Source: Ectobacillus sp048976805 (GTDB lineage Bacteria > Bacillota > Bacilli > Bacillales > Bacillaceae_G). Taken from it: a stretch of 64,000 nt of DNA. Position 1 is the stretch's first letter. Every line of letters starts with the position of its first letter. Positions 1-7,803 of the stretch are shown here, piece after piece. A model generated the notes under the pieces. It saw only the letters and a list, made by a program, of their open reading frames with translations, had not been told where the DNA came from and did no database searches. A program made the position numbers and the translations under genes. The stretch spans positions 43,146-107,145 of the forward strand of contig JBHGUR010000020.1 of the NCBI GenBank assembly GCA_048976805.1, read 5' to 3'.

Positions 1-59
1 TTTGAGGTTGTGGACTAAAAGCAAAGCAGGATTTAATAATTTTTTATATCTTAACATAT

Positions 60-110
60 GGCATTAACCTTGAGGACATCTAAATTCCTGAAGAGTTAAT
101 GCCTTTTTAT
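60..110 (+). terminator. Intrinsic terminator of a gene left of the window
   Basis: GGCATTAAC (60-68) pairs with GTTAATGCC (95-103) and is followed by a T-rich run. It probably ends a transcript coming from outside the window. Confidence 0.65.
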
Positions 111-222
111 TTGGCAGTTTTCGCAAACATTGCTGCGGCCTATTTTATTAGTAAATAAAGTCTTTAATGTTAAAAATTTCGAATAGTATAATTATGGCAA
201 TAGATTTATGGTATAATGTTTT

Positions 223-237
223 AGAAAGCGTTTACAT
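223..237 (+). promoter_or_regulatory. Catabolite-responsive element (cre) before fadD
   Basis: AGAAAGCGTTTACAT matches the CcpA cre consensus TGWAARCGYTTWNCW at 13 of 15 positions. It lies about 20 bp before the fadD start and just after two possible -10 boxes (TATAAT at 187-192 and 212-217). A cre here fits the known carbon catabolite repression of the B. subtilis FadR regulon. CcpA binding itself is inferred. Confidence 0.6.
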
Positions 238-259
238 TTATGCGCAGGGGGGATAAGAA

Positions 260-1945
260 ATGGAAAGACCTTGGCTTAACAGTTACCCGAAGGAAATTCC
301 GCATACAATTTCCTATGACATAAAACCGCTGCATTGGTATTTGCAACATACAGCTTCTTGTTATCCTCATAAGCAAGCTGTCCATTTTTTAGGAAAAGAT
401 ATTACATTTCGGGAATTATATACAATGGCCAAGCGCTTCGCCGCTTATTTGCAATCGCTCGGCATTACAAAAGGCGACCGTGTCGCGCTGATGCTGCCAA
501 ACTGTCCGCAGGCCGTTATCGGGTATTACGGCGCGTTGATGGCCGGCGCCATCGTCGTGCAAACAAACCCGCTGTATACAGAAAGGGAACTGGAATATCA
601 AATGCGGGACTCCGGTGCCAAAGTTCTTTTTTGCCTCGATTTGCTGTATCCAAAGGCAGCTAGCGTGAGGTCCTCTACATCTTTAGAACACATCATTTTT
701 ACAAGCATCTCAGATTTTCTTCCATTTCCAAAAAACATTTTATATCCATTTGTACAAAAAAAGAAGAGCAATATTGTTGTTAACATAAAAGAAAGCCCTG
801 GTATTCACTTATGGAGATCGGTTATAAAGGCAACTCCTAATCCGGCTGAGGTGCCATGCGACCCGCAGGAAGATCTTGCCTTGCTGCAATATACGGGGGG
901 AACAACCGGTTTTCCAAAAGGGGTAATGCTTACGCACCAAAACCTCGTCTCTAATACAGTAATGGGCATTTATTGGCTGTATAACTGCAAACAAGGGGAA
1001 GAAGTTGTGTTAGGGGCACTCCCGTTTTTTCATGTGTACGGCATGACGGCAGTAATGAATATATCGGTTATGCAGGCGTATAAAATGATTCTCGTTCCAA
1101 AGTTTGAGATAGAAGAAATACTAAAAGCAATTAAAAAACATCGCGTTACCCTATTTCCTGGAGCGCCGACAATGTATATTGCCCTTTTAAATCACCCAAA
1201 ACTTGAGCAGTATGATCTTTCCTCCATCGAAGCCTGCATTAGCGGTTCGGCTCCGCTTCCTGTGGAGGTTCAGGAGCAATTCGAACAGATAACGGGCGGA
1301 AAGCTTGTCGAAGGCTACGGATTAACGGAATCCTCGCCGGTGACCCACGGCAATTTTTTATGGGGAAGGAGGGTAGCCGGAAGCATCGGCGTGCCATGGC
1401 CGGATACAGATGCCCGCGTGCTGTCCCTTGAAACGGGAGAACCGCTTCCGCCGGGTGAAGTAGGTGAGATTGTCGTAAAAGGCCCTCAGGTTATGAAAGG
1501 ATATTGGAAAATGGAGGAAGAAACGGAAGTAGTATTAAAGGACGGTTGGCTGTATACAGGTGATGTCGGGTATATGGACGAAGAAGGCTTTTTCTATGTG
1601 GTAGATCGAAAGAAAGATATGATTGTTGCCAGCGGCTTTAATATATATCCGCGTGAAATTGAAGAAGTGCTGTATGAGCATGAAAAGGTAAAAGAAGTTG
1701 TAGTAGCTGGTATACCGGATTTATACCGCGGCGAAACGGTGAAGGCGTTTGTTGTATTGAAGGACGGGGCGGAGTGTACAGCGGAAGAGCTTGACCAATT
1801 TGCCCGTAAATATTTAGCGGCATACAAGGTGCCGAAGCTGTACGAATTTCGCAAGGAGTTGCCGAAAACAACCATTGGAAAAATATTGCGCCGGGTGCTT
1901 GTGGATGAGGAAATTCAAAAAAATAGAGATGAAAAAACGGGCTGA
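260..1945 (+). CDS. fadD: Long-chain fatty-acid--CoA ligase (FadD/LcfA)
   Basis: Activates long-chain fatty acids to acyl-CoA through an acyl-adenylate, the entry step of beta-oxidation, in the cytoplasm or at the inner membrane face. The 561-residue length is normal for the family. Visible AMP-binding motifs are the P-loop YTGGTTGFPKG near residue 212, YGLTESSP near 353, GDVGYMDEEG near 435 and DRKKDMI near 450. The C-terminal catalytic lysine lies in TTIGKILRR near 540. The ATG follows a GGGGGG ribosome site. It heads the fad block but is separated from fadR by 267 bp holding a second promoter. A cre site suggests glucose repression. Confidence 0.95.
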   Translation: MERPWLNSYPKEIPHTISYDIKPLHWYLQHTASCYPHKQAVHFLGKDITFRELYTMAKRFAAYLQSLGITKGDRVALMLPNCPQAVIGYYGALMAGAIVVQTNPLYTERELEYQMRDSGAKVLFCLDLLYPKAASVRSSTSLEHIIFTSISDFLPFPKNILYPFVQKKKSNIVVNIKESPGIHLWRSVIKATPNPAEVPCDPQEDLALLQYTGGTTGFPKGVMLTHQNLVSNTVMGIYWLYNCKQGEEVVLGALPFFHVYGMTAVMNISVMQAYKMILVPKFEIEEILKAIKKHRVTLFPGAPTMYIALLNHPKLEQYDLSSIEACISGSAPLPVEVQEQFEQITGGKLVEGYGLTESSPVTHGNFLWGRRVAGSIGVPWPDTDARVLSLETGEPLPPGEVGEIVVKGPQVMKGYWKMEEETEVVLKDGWLYTGDVGYMDEEGFFYVVDRKKDMIVASGFNIYPREIEEVLYEHEKVKEVVVAGIPDLYRGETVKAFVVLKDGAECTAEELDQFARKYLAAYKVPKLYEFRKELPKTTIGKILRRVLVDEEIQKNRDEKTG

Positions 1946-2089
1946 TTTTGGGGCTATGTTAAAGGACAATACCGATTTTGGCTCACTTCCCGCGCGGCTG
2001 GGCTGCAAATTGGTTATATCAATGATAAGGTTTAACATAGATGTCCTGCACCACAATAGATAAAAGCTTTTAGAAGTGGTACAATTAAG

Positions 2090-2122
2090 GGCTACCTTAA
2101 ATTTTTATTTTTCAGGGTAGCC
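2090..2122 (+). terminator. Hairpin between fadD and fadR
   Basis: GGCTACC (2090-2096) pairs with GGTAGCC (2116-2122) around a T-rich loop. It lacks a clean T-tail, so termination would be partial. It may reduce readthrough from fadD into the separately promoted fadR. Confidence 0.4.
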
Positions 2123-2135
2123 TCCTTCAATATTA

Positions 2136-2164
2136 TTGACAATTTTTAAAATTATCAGTAATAT
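2136..2164 (+). promoter_or_regulatory. Sigma-A promoter of fadR
   Basis: The -35 TTGACA (2136-2141) is perfect. After a 17-bp spacer comes TAATAT (2159-2164). The expected start point falls at about 2171, directly against the FadR operator, which fits autoregulation. Confidence 0.7.
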
Positions 2165-2171
2165 TAAAATG

Positions 2172-2189
2172 TGAATGAATAGTCATTCA
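2172..2189 (+). promoter_or_regulatory. FadR operator
   Basis: TGAATGAATAGTCATTCA is a perfect match to the FadR (YsiA) consensus TGAATGANTANTCATTCA known from B. subtilis. It sits at the predicted transcription start of fadR and would block fadR-fadB-etfBA until long-chain acyl-CoA releases the repressor. Confidence 0.9.
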
Positions 2190-2212
2190 GGTTCTTGAAG
2201 GGGAAATTCAAA

Positions 2213-2800
2213 GTGAAAAAGCATAGACCAAAATATAACCAGATTATTGATGCGGCAGTAGTTGTCATTGCTGAAAACGGTTACCACCACGCCCAGGTTT
2301 CTAAGATAGCTAAGCAGGCAGGAGTCGCAGACGGTACGATTTATTTATATTTTAAAAATAAAGAAGATATTTTAATATCACTGTTTCAGGAGAAGATGGG
2401 AGAATTTGTTGAGAAAATCCGACTAAAAACAGCAGGAATCGAGAGCGCAACAGAGAAGTTATTAATGTTGGTTGAAACGCACTTCACGTTGTTGTCCCAA
2501 AATCATCATCTTGCTATCGTCACGCAATTGGAACTTCGGCAATCCAACAAAGACCTTCGGCTAAAAATTAACGAAGTCCTAAAAGGGTATTTGCAGGTTA
2601 TAGATGAAATTTTAAGAGTGGGGATTGAACAGGGAGAGTTCCGGAAGGATTTACATATTCGCGCGGCGCGCCAAATGATATTTGGAACGATTGATGAAGT
2701 GATGACCAACTGGGTCATGAGCGACTATAAATATGATTTAGTCGAAATGTCCCGGATCGTTCATGAGCTGTTGGCAAATGCCTGCAGACGCGGAAAATAA
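2213..2800 (+). CDS. fadR: Fatty-acid degradation repressor FadR (YsiA), TetR family
   Basis: TetR-family repressor of beta-oxidation genes, released from DNA by long-chain acyl-CoA. The N-terminal helix-turn-helix is clear (IIDAA...GYHHAQVSKIAKQAG...GTIYLYF, residues about 10-45), and the rest matches B. subtilis FadR closely (for example LELRQSN and RQMIFGTIDE). A TTG at 2195 is in frame but has no ribosome site. GTG at 2213 follows GAAGGGG by about 9 nt and gives 195 residues, so it is preferred. It is preceded by its own promoter and a perfect operator, implying autoregulation. fadB starts 16 nt downstream. Confidence 0.93.
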   Translation: MKKHRPKYNQIIDAAVVVIAENGYHHAQVSKIAKQAGVADGTIYLYFKNKEDILISLFQEKMGEFVEKIRLKTAGIESATEKLLMLVETHFTLLSQNHHLAIVTQLELRQSNKDLRLKINEVLKGYLQVIDEILRVGIEQGEFRKDLHIRAARQMIFGTIDEVMTNWVMSDYKYDLVEMSRIVHELLANACRRGK

Positions 2801-2816
2801 AGGGGAGGGAAGGCTA

Positions 2817-3590
2817 GTGAATTTCCTATCAGTAGCAGTAGAGGAGCATGTAGCGGTGGTGAAAATTAACCATCAGCCGGCAAATGCCATGTCTTCTCAA
2901 GTAATTCAAGAGCTTGCGGCTGTTCTTGATCAAGTGGAGAAGGATGAAAATGTGAGGGCTGTCCTTGTGCATGGAGAAGGTCGCTTCTTCTCAGCTGGGG
3001 CGGATATTCGCGAGTTTACAGGAATTAAAGAGGCAGATGAAGCAGCAAAATTAGCGCAAAATGGACAAGTTGTATTCGAGCGTCTTGAAAAGTTTCCAAA
3101 GCCGGTTATTGCAGCTATTCACGGTGCGGCACTTGGCGGCGGGCTTGAATTTGCTATGTCCTGCCATATGCGTATCGTAAGCGAAAACGCAAAGCTGGGG
3201 CTTCCTGAGCTGAACCTAGGCATCATCCCGGGTTTTGCCGGAACACAGCGTTTGCCACGTTATGTCGGCAAAGCAAAAGCGTTGGAAATGATGCTTACCG
3301 GAGAGCCGATTACAGGCGTTCAAGCAGTGCAGTGGGGACTTGCGAACCAAGCTTATCCAGAAGAGACCCTTTTAGAAGAAGCGCTTAAGCTTGCAAAGAA
3401 AGCGGCTGCTAAAAGTCCTGCTTCCATAAGAGCTGTACTGGAACTCGTTCAAACTGTAAAAACTTCCGAATATTATGAAGGGGTGCAACGTGAAGCGCAG
3501 CTATTCGGAGAAGTGTTCACGACAGAGGACGGAAGAGAAGGCGTAGCGGCATTTTTGGAAAAACGCAAGCCTGTGTTCAGCGGCAAGTAA
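2817..3590 (+). CDS. fadB: Enoyl-CoA hydratase (FadB/YsiB)
   Basis: Hydrates trans-2-enoyl-CoA to 3-hydroxyacyl-CoA in beta-oxidation. It is a crotonase-fold protein of 257 residues. The oxyanion-hole segments FFSAGADIREF and HGAALGGGLE are present, as is the family signature GLPELNLGIIPGFAGTQRL with the catalytic glutamate. An upstream in-frame ATG at 2763 lies inside fadR. GTG at 2817, after GGGGAGGGAAGG, matches the family N-terminus. It lies 16 bp after fadR and 80 bp before etfB, in one likely operon. Confidence 0.93.
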   Translation: MNFLSVAVEEHVAVVKINHQPANAMSSQVIQELAAVLDQVEKDENVRAVLVHGEGRFFSAGADIREFTGIKEADEAAKLAQNGQVVFERLEKFPKPVIAAIHGAALGGGLEFAMSCHMRIVSENAKLGLPELNLGIIPGFAGTQRLPRYVGKAKALEMMLTGEPITGVQAVQWGLANQAYPEETLLEEALKLAKKAAAKSPASIRAVLELVQTVKTSEYYEGVQREAQLFGEVFTTEDGREGVAAFLEKRKPVFSGK

Positions 3591-3670
3591 TTCCCGAATA
3601 TTTTTTTGGGTTGAGTTAACTGAAAACTCGGAATTAATTTAATGTTTTTAAACCTTTAGGAGGGAATACA

Positions 3671-4444
3671 ATGAACATCTACGTACTAATGAAAAGAACA
3701 TTCGACACAGAAGAAAAAATCGTGATTAAAAACGGCGCAATTTATGACGGTGAAGCAGAATTCATCATCAACCCTTACGATGAGTACGCAATTGAAGAAG
3801 CGATTCAAGTAAGAGATGCAAACGGCGGCGAGGTAACGGTTGTAACGGTAGGAGGAGAGGATTCCGAGAAGGAGCTGCGCACCGCACTTGCAATGGGCTG
3901 CGACAAAGCTGTGCTTATTAACATTGAAGATGACGTGGAAAACGGCGATCAATATACAACTGCTAAGGTTTTGGCAGAATACTTAAAGGATAAGAATGCA
4001 GACTTGATTTTGGCAGGCAACGTTGCAATTGACGGCGCTTCCGGCCAAGTAGGTCCTCGCGTAGCTGAAGCGCTTGGCATTCCGTATGTAACAACGATTA
4101 CAAAGCTGGAAATTGAAGGGAAAAACGTTACAATTGAACGCGATGTAGAAGGTGATACAGAGGTAATCGAAACTACACTTCCTGTACTTGTAACAGCACA
4201 GCAAGGCTTGAATGAGCCGCGTTACCCATCTTTGCCGGGCATTATGAAAGCGAAGAAAAAGCCGCTTGAAGAGCTCGAATTAGATGATTTGGATTTAGAT
4301 GAAGATGATGTTGAAGCGAAAACAAAAACAATTGAAATTTACTTGCCTCCTCAAAAGGATGCCGGAAAAATTTTGCAAGGTGAGCTTCAAGATCAAGTGA
4401 AAGAGCTTGTTTCATTATTGCATACAGAAGCGAAAGTGATTTAA
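3671..4444 (+). CDS. etfB: Electron transfer flavoprotein beta subunit
   Basis: Small ETF subunit. With EtfA it takes electrons from acyl-CoA dehydrogenases and passes them toward the quinone pool. At 257 residues it has usual length, with the conserved segment LAGNVAIDGASGQVGPRVAEALG (family signature region, about residues 114-136). The ribosome site TTTAGGAGGG stands a few nt before ATG. It is part of the fadR-fadB-etfB-etfA unit and shares its FadR control by position. No acyl-CoA dehydrogenase gene is in this cluster, so the electron donor is encoded elsewhere. Confidence 0.95.
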   Translation: MNIYVLMKRTFDTEEKIVIKNGAIYDGEAEFIINPYDEYAIEEAIQVRDANGGEVTVVTVGGEDSEKELRTALAMGCDKAVLINIEDDVENGDQYTTAKVLAEYLKDKNADLILAGNVAIDGASGQVGPRVAEALGIPYVTTITKLEIEGKNVTIERDVEGDTEVIETTLPVLVTAQQGLNEPRYPSLPGIMKAKKKPLEELELDDLDLDEDDVEAKTKTIEIYLPPQKDAGKILQGELQDQVKELVSLLHTEAKVI

Positions 4445-4489
4445 TTTTTTGGATGAAACTCGAAACAGCACAAATCGGAGGGGAAACAG

Positions 4490-5467
4490 ATGGCTCGTAA
4501 AGTATTAGTAATGGGAGAAGTGCGTGACGGTTCTTTAAGAAACGTATCTTTTGAAGCGGTTGCAGCAGCAAAAACAATTGCAGAGGGCGGCGAAATAGTA
4601 GGTCTTTTAGTGGGAGATAGCGTAGCTTCCCTAGCAAATGAATTGATTGCTTACGGTGCAGACCGGGTTATAACGGTCGAAGATGCAAAGCTAAAATCTT
4701 ATACGTCTGACGGTTATGCGCAGGCCGTGCTTGCGGTTGTGGACGCCGAGCAGCCGGAAGGCATCGTATTTGGCCACACGGCGCTTGGAAAGGATCTTTC
4801 TCCAAAGCTTGCAGCGAAGCTGGATGCAGGTCTTGTTTCTGACGTAACGGCATTGGAGGTTGCGGGCGGAAATGTTGTATTTACGCGCCCAATTTACTCG
4901 GGAAAAGCGTTCGAAAAGAAAATTGTAACAGACGGTCTTTTATTTGCGACAATTCGCCCTAATAACATTCCTGTGCTTGAAAAAGACGAATCTCGCACGG
5001 GAGAAGTGAAATCATTAGCGGTTGAAATTAAAGATTTGCGCACAATTATTAAAGATGTAGTACGCAAGGCGGCTGAAGGTGTAGACCTTTCTGAAGCGAA
5101 GGTTGTTGTGGCAGGGGGCCGCGGTGTTAAGAGCGCTGAGGGATTTAAGCCGCTTCAAGAGCTTGCGGATGTGCTTGGTGCGGCGGTAGGAGCTTCCCGC
5201 GGCGCTTGCGACGCGGACTACTGCGACTATTCCTTGCAAATCGGCCAAACAGGCAAAGTTGTTACCCCAGATCTTTACATTGCATGCGGTATTTCCGGAG
5301 CAATTCAGCACCTGGCTGGTATGTCTAACTCGAAAGTAATTGTGGCAATTAACAAGGATCCGGAAGCAAATATCTTCAAGGTAGCGGACTACGGCATTGT
5401 AGGCGATCTATTTGAGGTTGTTCCGCTTTTAACAGAGGAATTCAAAAAGCTAAAAGTGCATTCCTAA
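4490..5467 (+). CDS. etfA: Electron transfer flavoprotein alpha subunit
   Basis: Large ETF subunit that binds FAD and completes the heterodimer with EtfB. The protein has 325 residues. The C-terminal FAD domain is intact: GGRGVKS near 205, the GAAVGASRGACD region, QIGQTGKVVTPDLY, CGISGAIQH near 268, and the final AINKDPEANIFKVADYGIVGD block. GGAGGGG precedes the ATG, which lies 45 bp after etfB. A terminator follows, closing the fatty-acid oxidation unit. Confidence 0.96.
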   Translation: MARKVLVMGEVRDGSLRNVSFEAVAAAKTIAEGGEIVGLLVGDSVASLANELIAYGADRVITVEDAKLKSYTSDGYAQAVLAVVDAEQPEGIVFGHTALGKDLSPKLAAKLDAGLVSDVTALEVAGGNVVFTRPIYSGKAFEKKIVTDGLLFATIRPNNIPVLEKDESRTGEVKSLAVEIKDLRTIIKDVVRKAAEGVDLSEAKVVVAGGRGVKSAEGFKPLQELADVLGAAVGASRGACDADYCDYSLQIGQTGKVVTPDLYIACGISGAIQHLAGMSNSKVIVAINKDPEANIFKVADYGIVGDLFEVVPLLTEEFKKLKVHS

Positions 5468-5499
5468 TTCAAGAAGAGGCGTTGCCGCTATTTTATACG

Positions 5500-5532
5500 A
5501 AAAGCGAGAGGTCGGGGATTTCTCGCTTTTTG
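5500..5532 (+). terminator. Terminator after etfA
   Basis: AAAAGCGAGA (5500-5509) pairs with TCTCGCTTTT (5521-5530) around an 11-nt loop and ends in T residues. Confidence 0.85.
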
Positions 5533-5807
5533 CCATAGTATAAATGCCTATACATTTGAGATAATACATAAGGTGAAGCTCCGTTTTTGGGATGTTTTCC
5601 CCTGAGAACGTTAGCAGAGCCAAGTGAGTCCTCGCGGAAATGCAGCGATGCAGTACAGGTCTGTTTTAACGATAAATCGATCCAGCCGAACTTTGTACAT
5701 CATTATTGTGTTTTGGAATTAAGCGGGGTGTTGGTACATAATATTCGCTATAGTTAAAAGAGAATGATATACTCAACAGTAGATTGAGTATTAAGGAGGA
5801 ATTTTCA
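5533..5807 (+). other. etfA-trxA intergenic region
   Basis: After the etfA terminator about 275 bp hold no convincing gene. TATACT at 5768-5773 is a candidate -10 for trxA but has no good -35 at the right distance. The ribosome site AAGGAGGA lies just before the trxA ATG. Confidence 0.4.
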
Positions 5808-6122
5808 ATGGCTATTGTAAACGCAACTGACAAAACTTTTGCTGCTGAGACAGAAAGCGGCGTTGTGCTAGTGGACTTTTGGGCGCCTTGGTGCGGACCG
5901 TGCAAAATGATTGCTCCGGTACTAGAAGAAATTGATGCTGAAATGGGCGATAAAGTAAAGGTTGTAAAGGTAGACGTAGATGAAAACCAAGAAACAGCCG
6001 CTAAATTTGGTGTGATGAGCATCCCTTCTTTATTCGTAATGAAAGATGGCCAAGTGGTTGACAAAACATTGGGCTACCAGCCAAAAGAAGCGTTAGCAGC
6101 ATTAGTATCCAAGCACCTATAA
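5808..6122 (+). CDS. trxA: Thioredoxin
   Basis: General cytoplasmic disulfide reductase, recycled by thioredoxin reductase and used by ribonucleotide reductase among others. The protein has 104 residues, the classic length, with the WCGPC redox site at residues 28-32 and the cis-proline in MSIPSLFVMKDGQ. An in-frame ATG at 5784 exists, but ATG at 5808 follows the strong AAGGAGGA site and gives the family N-terminus. It is monocistronic, with terminators on both sides. Confidence 0.97.
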   Translation: MAIVNATDKTFAAETESGVVLVDFWAPWCGPCKMIAPVLEEIDAEMGDKVKVVKVDVDENQETAAKFGVMSIPSLFVMKDGQVVDKTLGYQPKEALAALVSKHL

Positions 6123-6134
6123 TATCTTGAAGAT

Positions 6135-6174
6135 AAGAAAACCCTGCCACACAGTCTGTGGCAGGGTTTTCTTA
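6135..6174 (+). terminator. Terminator after trxA
   Basis: A perfect 17-bp stem (6135-6151 with 6157-6173) around CAGTC, GC-rich near the loop and ending TTTTCTT. It could act in both directions. Confidence 0.9.
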
Positions 6175-6180
6175 TAGTTA

Positions 6181-6325
6181 GGCTCTGTTAAAGGCTAATG
6201 TTGATTTTGGTTTATTTGTTGATTTAGAACGAAAGGCGGCGACTCTAGCAGGAAAAGCGGCTCGGCCCCGCCCGCGGAAAGCGTCCGCCTGTAGTGGAAA
6301 ATCAACAATCAAGTGTAACAGAGCC
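6181..6325. repeat. Miniature inverted-repeat element, family I, copy 1
   Basis: A 145-bp non-coding element with ends GGCTCTGTTA and TAACAGAGCC. The left 28 nt and the reverse complement of the right 28 nt agree at 22 positions. The core carries the GC-rich segment CGGAAAGCGTCCGCCTGTAG, which resembles a repeat common in Bacillaceae genomes (recognised from memory). A same-length copy lies at 25049-25193 and a shortened one at 57670-57788. The flanks TATAGTTA and TTTTATTA agree at only 5 of 8 positions, so any target duplication here has decayed. Confidence 0.85.
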
Positions 6326-6377
6326 TTTTATTAAGGTGTATGTTGATAAGCAATATAGTTACAGTTTCAAAAAGTTG

Positions 6378-6436
6378 TTGACATTGAGAATCGTTCTCTT
6401 TTATAATTGCTTTAGTTAAAATGAAAATCATTATCA
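6378..6436 (+). promoter_or_regulatory. Fur-regulated promoter of the iron lipoprotein gene
   Basis: TTGACA (6378-6383), 18-bp spacer, TATAAT (6402-6407). Two Fur-like 7-1-7 sites overlap it: TGAGAATCGTTCTCT at 6385-6399 in the spacer, and TGAAAATCATTATCA at 6422-6436, one mismatch from TGATAATNATTATCA. Iron-replete Fur would occlude both the promoter and the start region. Confidence 0.8.
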
Positions 6437-6461
6437 TTTGTGGTTTAGGGGGAAACTTAGT

Positions 6462-7640
6462 ATGTCAATAAAATGGAAAGTCTTATCAGCAGCAGCAGCA
6501 GCATCGATTTTATTTGCCGGTTGTGCGAACGACAGCGCAACGAAGCAGAATGCCGAAGCGAAAAATACGGCGGAAACAGCAAAAAAAGAATCAACTGAAG
6601 AGAAACAGCTTACAGAAGCGCAAATTATCCAAGCGTATAAAGACGGCGTGGCAGAATTGGATAAGGCAAAGCAAGGACAAGCTGTGGACTTCGATAAAGT
6701 TATAAAATTGTATAAAGAAAATTTACAAGCCCTTGTACAAAAGCGTGATGCGGAATTTAGCGAACAGATTGACCAAACGCTTGTCGCTGCTTTAGAAGCA
6801 GGCAAGAAAAACGAAATGGATCCAATTGTTGCAAGACAAGTGTTTGATAAATTACTGCAAAAAGAATTTTATCAAACGATGAAGCACGAATTTGTAGAAA
6901 TTGATGAAAACTGGGGCAAAAAAGAAGAAGCAACAAAAGAGTATGAAGAAGCGGTGAACTTCTATAAAGCGATTGAGGGAACAGTTGTTAAACGCGATAC
7001 AGCGAATGGAACGAACATGGTAGACACTATCAACGCAGGCTTTGGGGAAATCAAGGCGGCGATTGATAAAGGAGATAAGCTTTCCTTCGCGCTTGGCAAG
7101 CAAATTGTGGATAAAACGTTAATGAAAACATTCTACTTAGCAACAGCATCTACGAATGGCTATGCAAACAAAGCGGCGGAAACTGCAAAAACAAATGAAA
7201 AAGAAGCGAAGGTGCAGCAAGCGGAAGGCTGGGCGTTTTATCAATCGGTATATCCTTACGTGAAAAAACATGCGAGCGAAGAGGGAGACTTCATCTTAAA
7301 GCAATTTGATTTGCAAACGGATGTAAAAACATTGGATGCGCAAGCGGTGAATAAAGCATTTATCCGCGGTCTGGCGAAGGTAGCGCTTCATGAGTATGAG
7401 GAAAGCAAGGAAAACTTTGATCAAGATAAAGGCGTTATTACAGCATTAGAAGGTGCATTATTTATCAACATGATTGAAAAGGATATGCAAGCGCTTATCG
7501 GCGAGCAAGAAACAAAGGCGCTAACAACAAAAGCACAAGCTTACCTTGAAGCTGCTAAAGCGAAAGATAAAGCACAGGCGGAATCGCTTATGGCAGAATT
7601 AGAAGCGGGCTTGAATAAAGTAGTGGCGGCAGCAAAATAG
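6462..7640 (+). CDS. Fur-boxed helical-repeat lipoprotein, likely iron-uptake component
   Basis: Secreted lipoprotein of 392 residues. It has an N-terminal hydrophobic signal and a lipobox LFAGC with Cys at residue 21, then a Thr/Glu/Lys linker and an all-helical body. Three internal units share a pattern (V.K.F...L ... KE ... A..FY....P), near residues 118-165, 205-262 and 285-330. The same pattern recurs in the protein at 11930. No imelysin GxHxxE motif is seen, so it is not a plain EfeO. ATG at 6462 follows AGGGGGAAA; the in-frame TTG at 6438 is ignored. The Fur sites and the nearby FTR1 gene suggest binding or delivery of iron at the outer membrane face; this is inference. Confidence 0.7.
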   Translation: MSIKWKVLSAAAAASILFAGCANDSATKQNAEAKNTAETAKKESTEEKQLTEAQIIQAYKDGVAELDKAKQGQAVDFDKVIKLYKENLQALVQKRDAEFSEQIDQTLVAALEAGKKNEMDPIVARQVFDKLLQKEFYQTMKHEFVEIDENWGKKEEATKEYEEAVNFYKAIEGTVVKRDTANGTNMVDTINAGFGEIKAAIDKGDKLSFALGKQIVDKTLMKTFYLATASTNGYANKAAETAKTNEKEAKVQQAEGWAFYQSVYPYVKKHASEEGDFILKQFDLQTDVKTLDAQAVNKAFIRGLAKVALHEYEESKENFDQDKGVITALEGALFINMIEKDMQALIGEQETKALTTKAQAYLEAAKAKDKAQAESLMAELEAGLNKVVAAAK

Positions 7641-7654
7641 TAAAGAAAAGGAGT

Positions 7655-7685
7655 AAACCTTGTTTTGGACAAGGTTTCTTCTTTT
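7655..7685 (+). terminator. Terminator after the lipoprotein gene
   Basis: AAACCTTGT (7655-7663) pairs with ACAAGGTTT (7669-7677), then a T-rich tail. It separates the lipoprotein from the glycan operon. Confidence 0.8.
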
Positions 7686-7713
7686 TGTATATGATTATGA
7701 AGGGGAGAGTCAA

Positions 7714-7783
7714 GCAATCCGGCTCTGCTTTTCGTGCGGAGAACCTCTGCCTTCCGGAGCTGGGCAATCCGGCTCCGCTTTTC
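7714..7783 (+). repeat. Short direct repeat before the epimerase gene
   Basis: GCAATCCGGCTCTGCTTTTC (7714-7733) recurs as GCAATCCGGCTCCGCTTTTC (7764-7783), 19 of 20 identical, with a 50-bp period. The interval holds no gene. The second unit ends just before the ribosome site of the next gene. Confidence 0.7.
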
Positions 7784-7803
7784 TGTGAAGGAGGTATTTG
7801 TTT

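Noticed and set aside
6462..7640. EfeO/imelysin identity for the lipoprotein
   Set aside because: No GxHxxE motif is visible and the fold pattern is a different helical repeat.
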